Positions 52,799 to 61,507 of a stretch of DNA of 64,000 bases are shown here, piece after piece. The DNA comes from an uncultured Sulfitobacter sp. (GTDB taxonomy: Bacteria; Pseudomonadota; Alphaproteobacteria; Rhodobacterales; Rhodobacteraceae), in assembly GCA_947501805.1 (NCBI GenBank), contig CANMXJ010000016.1:20850-84849 (forward strand), given 5' to 3'. A model generated the notes under the pieces. It made no database searches and was not told the origin of the DNA. It saw nothing but the letters and a program-made list of their open reading frames with translations. The position numbers were made by a program, and so were the translations under genes. Position 1 is the first letter of the stretch. The number at the start of each line of letters is the position of its first letter.

Positions 52799-55086
52799 GA
52801 ACGATCAACATCGTTGGCCTTGCAGCCGTTCTGCTTGTGTCATTCGCCGATATTGGGTTGGCCCAGGAGATCAGTGTTCCTGACATCTTCAACGGCACGG
52901 GAGATGATCGCTCCAACACGTTCTTCAACCTGATCTTTGGTGACCTGTTTCCAGGACCCGCCGCAAACAACCGCACCGTCATCTCGCTCCTGATGCTGTC
53001 CTTCAACATCCTGTTTCTGGCGGTCGGCGCGCTCTTTCTGCTCTACAATATCTTCCAGGGGACGTTGGATTCTGCACATGAAGGCATCGTGCTCGGCCAG
53101 AAATCCACCATCTGGGTGCCGATCCGGATCCTCACCGCCTTCGCTTTGCTGATCCCGCTCGACAATGGCTATAACGGTATCCAACACGGCATCTCCTATG
53201 TGGTGCGCGCGGGCACCGCTGCAGGGTCCTTTTTCTGGAACCAGACCGCCGACCTGATCATCGCCGACGAGGTTCCCATCGTCGGGACCGACTATGTCGG
53301 ATCGGACGCGCGGTTTCTGCAACAACTCTGGCGCATGGAGTTCTGCCGGGCGGCGTATAATTTCGAGGTCTCAAAGGGCGGAGATCTGCAACTGGTCAGC
53401 GGCGGCACCTGGTCCGATCTGGCACCCGCGCCCGCCACGCCCCTTATCGATGCCTACACGCCACAAATCATGACCTATTCGACGCCCACCATCACCAGCG
53501 CCTGCGGGTCGGTAACACTGCCACCAGCCACGGCCGCGCTGAAGCGGATCAGTTCCGCAACGAACATGGATACGATCAACACCAGTATGCGCTCGCTGAT
53601 CGATACTCTGCGTACCGACATGCGCGGTCCAGCCGAGGCGGTCGTCGCCAAGATTTCGGCCCGGGATCCGATCGTCGCCGGTGACTTTCCGAACCTTGCG
53701 GCGATGATGGTGCAGCTACGCCAGCAGCATTCCGCCATCGTAGGTCCCATCGTCAACCCGAGTGCCCTTTCCACGCTTGTTCAGACCGAGAGCGGCACGC
53801 CTATCTCACAACAGATCCGGTCCATCGGCAGTGACGGGTCCGGCGCGCTCTCAGCCCCCACCGCCATCGCCGGAGATTTGAAGACCGGCGGCTGGATGAT
53901 GGCAGGCTCCTATTACATGCTGATCAGCAAAATATCGGGCGATGCCAACGCGGTGGCGGGCATGTTCCCGACAGCCACGCCGGGCACATTGATCTCCACG
54001 ACATTGAACGGCGGTGTCCAGAACACGCTGGCAACAGAGCTGGGCCGTTCCTACTGGTTCCAGAGCAATGCTGACCGGGACGCGCAGAAAATTCTGGCGG
54101 GGATCGGCGCGAGCTACAATGCAAGCGTCTCGGCTTGGAACGAGGCAGCCGCCAACGCAGGTCTGCGCGAGTTCATTACCGAGCGCGCCTATGCGGGTGA
54201 CGATGCGTCTTCGCCAGAAAACTTCCTGCCACCCCCGACGAACTTGCTGAAGGGCATCCAGCTGCTGGCCCCCGATACGATCACCGTCGATCCGATGATC
54301 GGGTTGATGGCCTATGCCTCGACGTTCCTGACTTACGCGGTTGTGGCCATCGGCGTGCTTGCCACGGCGTCAGCGGCTCCCCTGTTCGGTTCAATCCCCG
54401 CAACGCTTGCTTCCTCGACCAGTGGCTTGTTCCAGATCGGCATCTTCGCTGCGATATTCGTTGGGTTTGTTCTGCCCTATTTACCGGCAGTCATCTGGTT
54501 GATCGCCATCCTTGCCTTCATGCTGCTGGTCATTGAGGCGGTGTTTGCAGCACCTCTTTGGGCTGTGGCCATGCTATCTATGGATGGGCATGGGATTTCC
54601 TCGAACATCTCGCGTAAAGGATGGTCTTTGCTCCTGATGCTGTTCCTGACACCGCTGCTGATGGTGTTCGGTTTCCTGCTTGGGATGGTCCTGTTCCGGA
54701 TTGCAGCCTTCTCGCTGAATGGGATGCTCTTTGCTGCGCTCAGTTCACAGATGGCGGCAGATCCGGGCGCGTTCGGCGTCTTGTCACAGTTTCTGACCAT
54801 GGCTGTTCTGACAGTATTCGTTGGCCTGCTTTATGTCGTCATCATCGACTGGTCGTTCAGCCTGATCAACGTGTTTCCGGCACGTGTCTTCAAATGGATC
54901 GATGGGATCGGCGACGATCTGGGGGCAGGGACGGCGATGACGGCAAAGGCCGCCGGAGTGGCAGGATCATACCAAGGAGGGGCCGCAACGGGTGGACTGC
55001 TAGGCTCCGCTGGAAATATTGGATTGGCCAATAACAGAAGCCGTCAGCCACGTCAGATCGGCAATAAGGCCTCAAAAGACAAATAA
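52795..55086 (+). CDS. dotA: T4SS polytopic membrane protein DotA/TraY
   Basis: A 763-residue protein. A signal-like N terminus is followed by LLMLSFNILFLAVGALFLLY and the characteristic GQKSTIWVPIRILTAFALLI. A large periplasmic domain (about 140-490) follows, then a cluster of helices in the last 270 residues. It ends in a Gly/Ala-rich tail. Length and layout match IncI TraY (about 745 residues) and the DotA family. DotA is an inner-membrane component also released by some systems. It is the last gene of the plus-strand T4SS operon. Confidence 0.9.
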   Translation: MRTINIVGLAAVLLVSFADIGLAQEISVPDIFNGTGDDRSNTFFNLIFGDLFPGPAANNRTVISLLMLSFNILFLAVGALFLLYNIFQGTLDSAHEGIVLGQKSTIWVPIRILTAFALLIPLDNGYNGIQHGISYVVRAGTAAGSFFWNQTADLIIADEVPIVGTDYVGSDARFLQQLWRMEFCRAAYNFEVSKGGDLQLVSGGTWSDLAPAPATPLIDAYTPQIMTYSTPTITSACGSVTLPPATAALKRISSATNMDTINTSMRSLIDTLRTDMRGPAEAVVAKISARDPIVAGDFPNLAAMMVQLRQQHSAIVGPIVNPSALSTLVQTESGTPISQQIRSIGSDGSGALSAPTAIAGDLKTGGWMMAGSYYMLISKISGDANAVAGMFPTATPGTLISTTLNGGVQNTLATELGRSYWFQSNADRDAQKILAGIGASYNASVSAWNEAAANAGLREFITERAYAGDDASSPENFLPPPTNLLKGIQLLAPDTITVDPMIGLMAYASTFLTYAVVAIGVLATASAAPLFGSIPATLASSTSGLFQIGIFAAIFVGFVLPYLPAVIWLIAILAFMLLVIEAVFAAPLWAVAMLSMDGHGISSNISRKGWSLLLMLFLTPLLMVFGFLLGMVLFRIAAFSLNGMLFAALSSQMAADPGAFGVLSQFLTMAVLTVFVGLLYVVIIDWSFSLINVFPARVFKWIDGIGDDLGAGTAMTAKAAGVAGSYQGGAATGGLLGSAGNIGLANNRSRQPRQIGNKASKDK

Positions 55087-55089
55087 CTA

Positions 55090-55479
55090 TTAACGAAAGA
55101 GAGTCATCGCGGCAAAGATAGCAATACCGCCGTGATTAGGTTTGTAGGGGATATAGGTGGAACCACGATACCCCGTTCGGTTTACCGTCAGATGCAAAAC
55201 GATAACGATCAAAGTCAATTGTAGGAAGTAGATCGGTTCCGAAATCAAGTGCATCGGGATCGCGACCAGACCATCAACAAACCCGAAGTGTTCTGAATTG
55301 CTGTACTGCCAGGCACCCGCAAATGCTTCGACGGTATCCAGCAGATGGATTATGGCGCGCCAGAAATAGATCATCATAGCGACAGCTATCCATTGGCCAG
55401 CAAGATGCATCCAGTAGCCGATCTTGCTATGCGTCTGTCGCGTCTTTCTGAACCATGTCAACATGATTAATTGTACCAT
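55090..55479 (-). CDS. Small integral membrane protein, unknown
   Basis: A 129-residue protein with about three hydrophobic segments (WIAVAMMIYFWRAIIHLLD, LVAIPMHLISEPIYFLQLTL and IAIFAAMTL). It ends three bases past dotA on the opposite strand, so the two genes converge. No ribosome site is clear, and the start may be at 55479 or 55464. I do not recognise the family. Confidence 0.55.
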   Translation of the reverse strand: MVQLIMLTWFRKTRQTHSKIGYWMHLAGQWIAVAMMIYFWRAIIHLLDTVEAFAGAWQYSNSEHFGFVDGLVAIPMHLISEPIYFLQLTLIVIVLHLTVNRTGYRGSTYIPYKPNHGGIAIFAAMTLFR

Positions 55480-55661
55480 GAAAAGTGTGTTTTGACCAGA
55501 TGGTGACGTTCAAATGAATGTTTGGAATCTTGAATTTAAGCGAAAGCCGCCGTTCGCGCGGCGAAAGCTACCAAAGAGCCCATTTTACCGGTTTTATACG
55601 ACGCGGCTAAAGCCTGCTTTGTGGAGGTGGCCCCTGCCATACGACAGAGGCCATCTGGTTC

Positions 55662-56296
55662 TTATGGCAGCTTCAATTCGCTATAGTCGCCACGGACATA
55701 GAGCGTGACCGTGACATCCTGCCCATCGCGGTTGCGCCAGAACCAGCCGTGATTGCCGGTGAAGGCCGCCGTTAGGACGCCCTCATGCTCGGCCAGCGCA
55801 CGGCCTTTTGCGTAGCTGATGTTATTGCCGCTGCCATCGCCATGCAGGTCAAAGTTGACGACACCGTTTTCAGCAACCCACAGAAATTCGGCCTCTGCAC
55901 CTTCTTCCATGACGAGCTTGACCTCGATGCCTTCTCCGGGCGTCAGCGTCACGCTATATTGATCTGTCCATTCGGGCTCCGTGGTTTGAGCATAGGCGGC
56001 CCCGAAAAAAAACTGAAGAACCCGCCGCCAAGGTTTGACTGTTCTTCGATGGTGCCGGTGTTCTGAAGTTCCAGCAGACGGTCAGCCTCGGCCTCTTCGG
56101 CAAGCTGGACCTTTATCTCGCCCATTTCAGCAAGGCCGACGGCCTTACCGATGCCGGTTGGATCAATTCCGTATTCTGAGGGCAGGACGATGGTCACGAG
56201 GATCACGACAGCCGCGATGGCGGCGATGATCGTGGACTTGATAAGCTGCGCCGAGGTTGGCAGCTCATCGAGGTTCGGTTTGTTACTGTTGTGCAT
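55662..56296 (-). pseudogene. Transmembrane anchor protein of nickel/cobalt cassette, split by frameshift
   Basis: The frame from ATG 56296 (MHNSNKPNLDELPTSAQLIK) gives the helix STIIAAIAAVVILVTIVLP and the YGIDPTGIGKAVGLAEMGEI block, then reaches a stop at 55949. The continuation lies in another frame (AAYAQTTEPEWTDQYSVTLT), carrying a domain of about 100 residues with GNHGWFWRN. One extra base in the A8 run at 56005-56012 would restore one continuous protein of about 210 residues. The gene is thus a fresh frameshift, a sequencing error or a phase-variable locus. Such anchor proteins accompany HupE-type metal genes. It follows hupE closely. Confidence 0.75.
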
Positions 56297-56317
56297 TTTC
56301 TTGTTCTCCAAAAGGGA

Positions 56318-57052
56318 TCAGGCGACGAAGTAGCCGGTCATCTGCATTCCAAACAGAATGAACCCGGCAGACATCATCACGACATTTGCGGTGTAGGCGT
56401 GTTTCCAGAAACTGGTGGTTTTGCGCCAATAGCCCATGACGATCAGGATCATGGCGAGTGCAATCAACTGACCGATCTCGACGCCGACGTTGAAGGCCAG
56501 CAGGTTCGGGATCAGGCCATTCGGTGCGATGTCATATTCAATCAGCTTGGTCGCCAATCCCAATCCGTGAAAGAAGCCAAATATCAGGGTCGCGGCCTTG
56601 GTATCGGGCTGGAATCCGAACCAACGCTGATATGCGCCCAGATTGTCGAGTGCTTTGTAGACGACCGAAAGGCCGATGATGGCGTCGATTAGATAGGCGC
56701 TGACGTTCCAGCCGAAGTAGACGCCCGCCAACATCGTTGTTGAATGACCGATGGCGAACAGGCTGACATAGATGGCGACGTGCTTCATCTTGTAGAGGAA
56801 GAAGACGACACCAAAGAGGAACAGCAGGTGGTCGTAGCCGGTGACCATGTGTTTTGCCCCCAAATACATGAAGGGGATCAGCTTCATGCCGCTGACCTCC
56901 TGAATATAGCCCTTGTCGCCTTCGGTGACTGCATGGGCATAGGCCGTGGTCGCGAAGGCGAGTAACGCCAGCAGGACCATTGCCATTAGGATCAGGGATT
57001 GCCGCATGGGATGCGACAGATGCCCCGATCCGTAGGATCGGTTGTGTATCAT
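56318..57052 (-). CDS. HupE/UreJ-family metal transporter
   Basis: A 244-residue membrane protein. The N-terminal signal and the His-bearing TAYAHAVTEGDKGYI precede helices with the HupE signatures GAKHMVTGYDHLLFLFGVVF, FAIGHSTTMLAG and FGFFHGLGLATKL. HupE/UreJ proteins are nickel or cobalt permeases; versions in resistance cassettes also occur. It sits between the His-rich protein and the anchor protein on the same strand. The start at 57052 has only a weak ribosome site, and M16 at 57007 is possible. Confidence 0.88.
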   Translation of the reverse strand: MIHNRSYGSGHLSHPMRQSLILMAMVLLALLAFATTAYAHAVTEGDKGYIQEVSGMKLIPFMYLGAKHMVTGYDHLLFLFGVVFFLYKMKHVAIYVSLFAIGHSTTMLAGVYFGWNVSAYLIDAIIGLSVVYKALDNLGAYQRWFGFQPDTKAATLIFGFFHGLGLATKLIEYDIAPNGLIPNLLAFNVGVEIGQLIALAMILIVMGYWRKTTSFWKHAYTANVVMMSAGFILFGMQMTGYFVA

Positions 57053-57106
57053 TGTGATTTTCCGCTTTGTGAAAGTGTGGGATGACAGCGCCCAAAGGGC
57101 GCAGCG

Positions 57107-57466
57107 TCACACGCGCGGAGGTCGGTCCAGATCGAAGCTACTGCGATCCGGCATGGCATAGCTTGCCAATGCCCAGTTCGTTCGCGTCGGCAACACCAAG
57201 CCCGATGATGTGCGAGGCTGCAGGAATGCGATGTTATGATCGTGGTCTGCTACATCATGGGCGTGTCCATGATAGGCATCCATTACACCGACAATGTCTT
57301 CATGGGCATGACCGTGTTCGTCAATCTCGTCGCTATGGTTGACGGCGATTTGTGCTAGTTCAGTGACATCATGAGCCGCCATACGGGAGTTGGACGACAG
57401 AATCATACCGACCGCCAAAGCAATGGTCAGCGCAATTCTTAGATAGCTCGTCACCGTCCGTGTCAT
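57107..57466 (-). CDS. His-rich exported protein of nickel/cobalt cassette
   Basis: A 119-residue protein with a hydrophobic N terminus (YLRIALTIALAVGMILSSNS) followed by a His/Asp-rich stretch (DEIDEHGHAHEDIVGVMDAY, then HGHAHDVADHDH). This should bind Ni(II), Co(II) or a similar ion in the periplasm. The C-terminal third has no known motif. It is divergent from the repressor gene across a 64-base spacer with a G6 operator and is the first gene of the hupE unit. Confidence 0.75.
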   Translation of the reverse strand: MTRTVTSYLRIALTIALAVGMILSSNSRMAAHDVTELAQIAVNHSDEIDEHGHAHEDIVGVMDAYHGHAHDVADHDHNIAFLQPRTSSGLVLPTRTNWALASYAMPDRSSFDLDRPPRV

Positions 57467-57504
57467 TATGCTCTTTTCCGTAGGTCTTGGCCCACTTGCC
57501 TCAT

Positions 57505-57517
57505 CCCCCCAGGGGGG
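57505..57517. promoter_or_regulatory. CCCCCC-A-GGGGGG operator of the CsoR/RcnR-family repressor
   Basis: Six C, one A and six G form a perfect inverted repeat in the 64-base divergent spacer, flanked by TTACCTAT on the right. RcnR/NreA-type repressors recognise G/C-tract operators of this kind. One operator between the His-rich gene and the repressor gene would control both transcription units. Confidence 0.7.
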
Positions 57518-57530
57518 TTACCTATCTATT

Positions 57531-57803
57531 ATGACAGAACACCTACCTCATGCAACCCATCCGGCAATCGTCAAACGGCTGAAACGCGCCAACGGGCATC
57601 TGGCGAGCGTCATCAGAATGATTGAAGACGCACAGCCCTGCACCGATATCGCGCAGCAATTGCATGCCGTTGAGAAGGCGATCCAGCAGGCCAAACGCAC
57701 GTTGATTCAAGACCATATCGACCATTGCCTCGATAGCGCCCTGGCCGGCTCCAGCGACTCCCCTGTCCACGCTGAGTTCAAGGCGATCACCAAATATCTG
57801 TGA
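57531..57803 (+). CDS. Metal-sensing repressor of the CsoR/RcnR/NreA family
   Basis: A 90-residue all-helical repressor from ATG 57531, next to its operator. Candidate ligands match the RcnR set: an N-terminal His (HPAIVKRLKRANGHL), Cys35-like in AQPCTDIAQQL, and two His in QDHIDHCLDS. RcnR uses N-terminal amine, Cys35, His60 and His64 for Ni/Co. It is followed after ten bases by the NreB-like exporter. The pair resembles the nreAB nickel resistance module. Confidence 0.9.
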   Translation: MTEHLPHATHPAIVKRLKRANGHLASVIRMIEDAQPCTDIAQQLHAVEKAIQQAKRTLIQDHIDHCLDSALAGSSDSPVHAEFKAITKYL

Positions 57804-57813
57804 GGAACAACGC

Positions 57814-59166
57814 ATGCTCTCCGTCCTGACTGACCGCACCTATCGTCATTTGTTCCTCGCACAAATCGTGGCACTGCTTGGCACGGGGCTGGCCACCATT
57901 GCACTGGGGCTTTTGGCGTATGATCTATCCGGCGAACGTGCCGGTCTTGTTCTGGGCACGATCTTCACGATCAAGATGGTGACCTATGTCGGCATCGCGC
58001 CGATTGCAGGAGCATTCGCCAATCGCTGGCCGCGTCGGACCATGCTGGTCAGTCTCGATCTGATCCGCGCTGCCGTGGCGCTGTGCCTGCCCTTCGTAAC
58101 CGAGGTCTGGCAGGCCTACATCCTGATCTTTGTGCTGCAATCCGCATCTGCGGCGTTCACGCCAACGTTTCAGGCCACGATCCCCGATATCCTGCCAGAA
58201 GAATACCGCTATACCCGCGCCTTGTCGCTCTCGCGGCTGGCCTATGACCTTGAGAACATCATCAGCCCGATGCTGGCCGCGATCCTACTCGCCTTTGTCA
58301 GCTATCATGTCTTGTTTGTCGGCACCGTGATCGGGTTTGTCGGATCGGCCCTGCTGGTCGTGTCGGTCCTGCTACCCAGCCCGCAACCAACAGCGCCGAG
58401 GGGCATCTATGACCGCACAACGCGGGGGATGCGGATATACCTCGCCACGCCGCGTCTGCGCGGGCTTTTGTCGCTCAATCTCGCCGCAGCGGCGGCGGGC
58501 GCGATGGTGTTGGTCAATACGGTGGTTCTGATCCGCTCCGATCTGGGCCTTGGCGACGCCCAAGTGGCAATCGCTCTTGGTGCTTTCGGTGGCGGGTCAA
58601 TGCTGGCAGCCCTTTTGCTTCCCCGACTTTTGGACGACCGCCCCGACCGCCCGGTTATGATCGGCGGAGCGGTAGTGCTGGTTGTCTCGCTTCTGGGCCT
58701 GTCTCTGATGACACTTTTATATGACACGCAGTGGCTCCCACTGCTTGCGGGCTGGTTCATCATAGGGATCGGATATTCCGTCGTGCTGACCCCATCAGGA
58801 CGGCTGCTCAAACGATCCGCGCATGCTGAGGATCGACCTGCCGTCTATGCTGCGCAATTCGCCTTATCCCATGCTTGCTGGCTGGTGACATACCCGCTCG
58901 CAGGTTGGCTGATCACCGTGGCCGGGCCAACGACTGCGTTTGCTGTTCTTGCAGTGCTCGCGGGTATTGGGTTAGTCAGTGGCGTCGCTTTGTGGCCGCA
59001 AGAGGATAGCGAGCCAGTGCAGCATTCACATGACGATCTCCCAAGAGATCACCCGCATGTGCAGGATGGCAGAACCCACAGCCATGCTATTGTCATAGAC
59101 GACTATCATCAGCACTGGCCAAGGATGCGAGAACCGGAAGTTGGCCAACAGAATAGCAGACATTGA
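57814..59166 (+). CDS. nreB: NreB-like MFS metal exporter
   Basis: A 450-residue major facilitator protein with twelve hydrophobic segments. The loop motif FANRWPRRTML lies after helix 2. The C-terminal cytoplasmic tail (from about residue 393) is rich in His: VQHSHDDLPRDHPHVQDGRT, HSHAIVIDDYHQHW. His-rich tails are a hallmark of NreB nickel exporters. A ribosome site GAGGAAC precedes the start. It is paired with the repressor and divergent from hupE, inside the T4SS cluster. Confidence 0.85.
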   Translation: MLSVLTDRTYRHLFLAQIVALLGTGLATIALGLLAYDLSGERAGLVLGTIFTIKMVTYVGIAPIAGAFANRWPRRTMLVSLDLIRAAVALCLPFVTEVWQAYILIFVLQSASAAFTPTFQATIPDILPEEYRYTRALSLSRLAYDLENIISPMLAAILLAFVSYHVLFVGTVIGFVGSALLVVSVLLPSPQPTAPRGIYDRTTRGMRIYLATPRLRGLLSLNLAAAAAGAMVLVNTVVLIRSDLGLGDAQVAIALGAFGGGSMLAALLLPRLLDDRPDRPVMIGGAVVLVVSLLGLSLMTLLYDTQWLPLLAGWFIIGIGYSVVLTPSGRLLKRSAHAEDRPAVYAAQFALSHACWLVTYPLAGWLITVAGPTTAFAVLAVLAGIGLVSGVALWPQEDSEPVQHSHDDLPRDHPHVQDGRTHSHAIVIDDYHQHWPRMREPEVGQQNSRH

Positions 59167-59378
59167 ACCCATTTTGGTTAAGGTCTCCTATTTCCACACT
59201 GTGTGAATTCGTGTGAGACGCAGCGAAGGTCCGGTCCCAGTGTGGGGAGGCAGAAAAAGGCATTCACTGGCAGGCGGATCAGACGAAGGTAGAACCAGCT
59301 ACTTCACTGCAACATATGCTCAGTCAAAACTATGTAGTTTTACCACGTCTACGACCGATAAAACGACGCTGTCGTTCG

Positions 59379-60614
59379 TCACAGCTTTATTTGCGCCGGA
59401 AACCCGATCCCAGTCCACTGAATATCCGATACATCCTCCGCGTTGACGATCCTGCGCTGCACCAAATGCTCGGCGGATTGGGTCATCGTTCTGGCGATTA
59501 GGTTTGGATTAGAACAGCTTTCGCAGAAAATCTGGTTAATAACATTAACCCAATCTAACGGCGGCACACTCAAGAACCGGTCACGCACGTTCCGATCAAA
59601 CACGAGATATTCACGCAGTGCGACGCGCCCATTGCCGTTTGCCGTTTTGACCAACCTCTGCCAGATGATCAGATTCAGCGACGTCATCAGATCAAAAGAG
59701 CGCGCCTCCTGCTCCTCGGGTGGGAACAGAAACGCCATGCGCCGAAGTGCCTCGGCAATCGACCCCGCATGTGTCGTTGTATTGACCAGATGCCCGGTCA
59801 GGCAGGCCTCAATGCAGGCTCCCATACTCTCGCGGTCGCGACTCTCACCTACATTGATCACGGCAGGCGCGCGACGCATGGCGGCGCGTACACCTTCCGC
59901 AAAGGTTGGGATGTTGCGACCAACCCCGATCTCGGATTGGCTGATGAAGGACGCAACATCAGCGGCGTCCGTGTTGATGTCCCGGAACGTGTATTCGATG
60001 GGAGCCTGCAGATCGACGATCTTGCGAGATCGATCACGGTTTTCCAAATGACAGCGCGTCATGGCCGCCATAGTTGTTGACTTGCCGTGGCCAGTCGCGC
60101 CAGCAACGACGATGATGCCACTCGCCGGTTCCAACCTGTCGCGCAGTTCTTCTTCAAGTCCGACATCATTCAGTGTCGGCGTGGTATCGGGCAGGGCGCG
60201 TAGCGTAATCTGCACACCGTTGGTGCCAAACCGCTGTTCGCCGGTCGCGTTCACCCGGAACCGTTGACTGCGCTTACGGTCTATCTTCTTCTCATAAGAA
60301 AAATCCAACGGCCGTCCCGCACTTACCAGAGACATTGCGTCATTGGCTGACCAGAGATGCGCCAGCATTGCCTGAACCTCGGTGATCAGCAGACGGCGCT
60401 TCGTTGCAAGCTTCTGGTCGCCGTGCAGCTGGACCCGCATCCTGAGATCAGCACTGATGTTAATGTCGGATGCGCCCTTCATCGCGGCTCCTACCAAAAA
60501 GTGATCAAAAGCCGTTAGATCGCTGTCGAACCGATTGGGCTCGTCTTTCAGGATGGTGACGTCAGTTTCGTTCGGATCATCAGGGTTGAGGTTGATCCTA
60601 TCCAGGTCGATCAT
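59379..60614 (-). CDS. dotB: T4SS ATPase DotB/TraJ (PilT-like)
   Basis: A 411-residue hexameric secretion ATPase. An N-terminal domain (about 1-150) precedes the P-loop GIIVVAGATGHGKSTTMAAM (about residue 178), the Asp box KIVDLQAPIEYTFRDIN and the Walker B/His box INVGESRDRESMGACIEACL then TGHLVNTTTHA. The order matches DotB/PilT-like ATPases. It is slightly longer than Legionella DotB (377). It is the last gene of the dotDCB operon and overlaps dotC by four bases. It powers assembly or substrate passage together with DotO. Confidence 0.92.
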   Translation of the reverse strand: MIDLDRINLNPDDPNETDVTILKDEPNRFDSDLTAFDHFLVGAAMKGASDINISADLRMRVQLHGDQKLATKRRLLITEVQAMLAHLWSANDAMSLVSAGRPLDFSYEKKIDRKRSQRFRVNATGEQRFGTNGVQITLRALPDTTPTLNDVGLEEELRDRLEPASGIIVVAGATGHGKSTTMAAMTRCHLENRDRSRKIVDLQAPIEYTFRDINTDAADVASFISQSEIGVGRNIPTFAEGVRAAMRRAPAVINVGESRDRESMGACIEACLTGHLVNTTTHAGSIAEALRRMAFLFPPEEQEARSFDLMTSLNLIIWQRLVKTANGNGRVALREYLVFDRNVRDRFLSVPPLDWVNVINQIFCESCSNPNLIARTMTQSAEHLVQRRIVNAEDVSDIQWTGIGFPAQIKL

Positions 60615-61507
60615 TTAGTCACCGCATAACGCCCCTGCAAAGGCTTCCACTGGCTCGGATCCCGGACAAACCGCGCTGAGCTAACTATCTGCACCCGACG
60701 TTCGCCGATGAAGAGTTCGTCCCCATCACCAGCGGATCGGCGCTCGCTGGACGCGAGGACAAGCTCTTTCACCAACCCGGCCTGCACCATCCTACGGTAC
60801 TCAACCATGCCCAGATAGTCGCGCTTCAATCTTGCAAAATTTAAGCCCAATGCCTCATCGGCCTGTTCAACACCGGCCTGCCACCCTTCAGCAGCAAAGC
60901 GATTGAACACCTGCTTCTCTTCTCTATTTTGCGGCAAAAAATCATCGTCGGGCTCGCTCGCCGCCTCAAGCGGGATAACGAGATAGTCGCGCCAGGTCGG
61001 TATGATCGTGACGATGCGCCCTGGTATCTCGAGGCGGTAGAACTCATCGGCGGCGACTGCAGATTGCCCGCTCTCATCCACATTTATGGCAGCCGTGGCG
61101 CGGCTCACGACGGGCGGAAGGATATATCCAGTTTCTCGGGGCGCACGGTAAGAAACCCTATTGAAATCAAACGTGCGCGAAAGCTTGGCACTGTCTTGTT
61201 CAAGCTGGCGCATGACTTCCCAGACACGGTGCTGATAGCCAGCCTGCGCGGCATAAGACACGGCAGCTTCGCGCAACAAATCATAGCGATCTTCGTCGAC
61301 CGACGTCTCATAATTCCCGCGTCGTGTACGGGCACTGAACTCGGCGAAGTCGGCAGGGGGCCTGTCGGCGCGAAACTGATCAGGACTGCCGATGAGGATT
61401 GGGTCAGGCTCTCGGAAATCTGACTCTTCAGGCTGGGGGGTTTCGCACCCGGCTAAGGTGACAATGGCCAGCAACGGCAGAAGGGGGCTGCGCAGATGGT
61501 GCATCAT
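60611..61507 (-). CDS. dotC: T4SS outer-membrane lipoprotein DotC/TraI
   Basis: A 298-residue lipoprotein with the lipobox LAGC (Cys21). Family features are REAAVSYAAQAGYQHRVWEV, LSRTFDFNRVSYRAPRETGY and ILPPVVSRATAAINVDES. Length agrees with Legionella DotC (303) and R64 TraI. DotC helps recruit DotH to the outer membrane with DotD. It overlaps dotB and dotD by four bases each. Confidence 0.9.
   Translation of the reverse strand: MMHHLRSPLLPLLAIVTLAGCETPQPEESDFREPDPILIGSPDQFRADRPPADFAEFSARTRRGNYETSVDEDRYDLLREAAVSYAAQAGYQHRVWEVMRQLEQDSAKLSRTFDFNRVSYRAPRETGYILPPVVSRATAAINVDESGQSAVAADEFYRLEIPGRIVTIIPTWRDYLVIPLEAASEPDDDFLPQNREEKQVFNRFAAEGWQAGVEQADEALGLNFARLKRDYLGMVEYRRMVQAGLVKELVLASSERRSAGDGDELFIGERRVQIVSSARFVRDPSQWKPLQGRYAVTK

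Noticed and set aside
55514..55708. A 64-codon plus-strand frame between the dotA-proximal membrane gene and the anchor protein
   Set aside because: Basic, low-complexity product, no ribosome site, and its end overlaps the anchor protein gene.
59213..59446. A 77-codon frame after nreB
   Set aside because: Overlaps the 3' end of dotB, lacks a ribosome site and shows no family.
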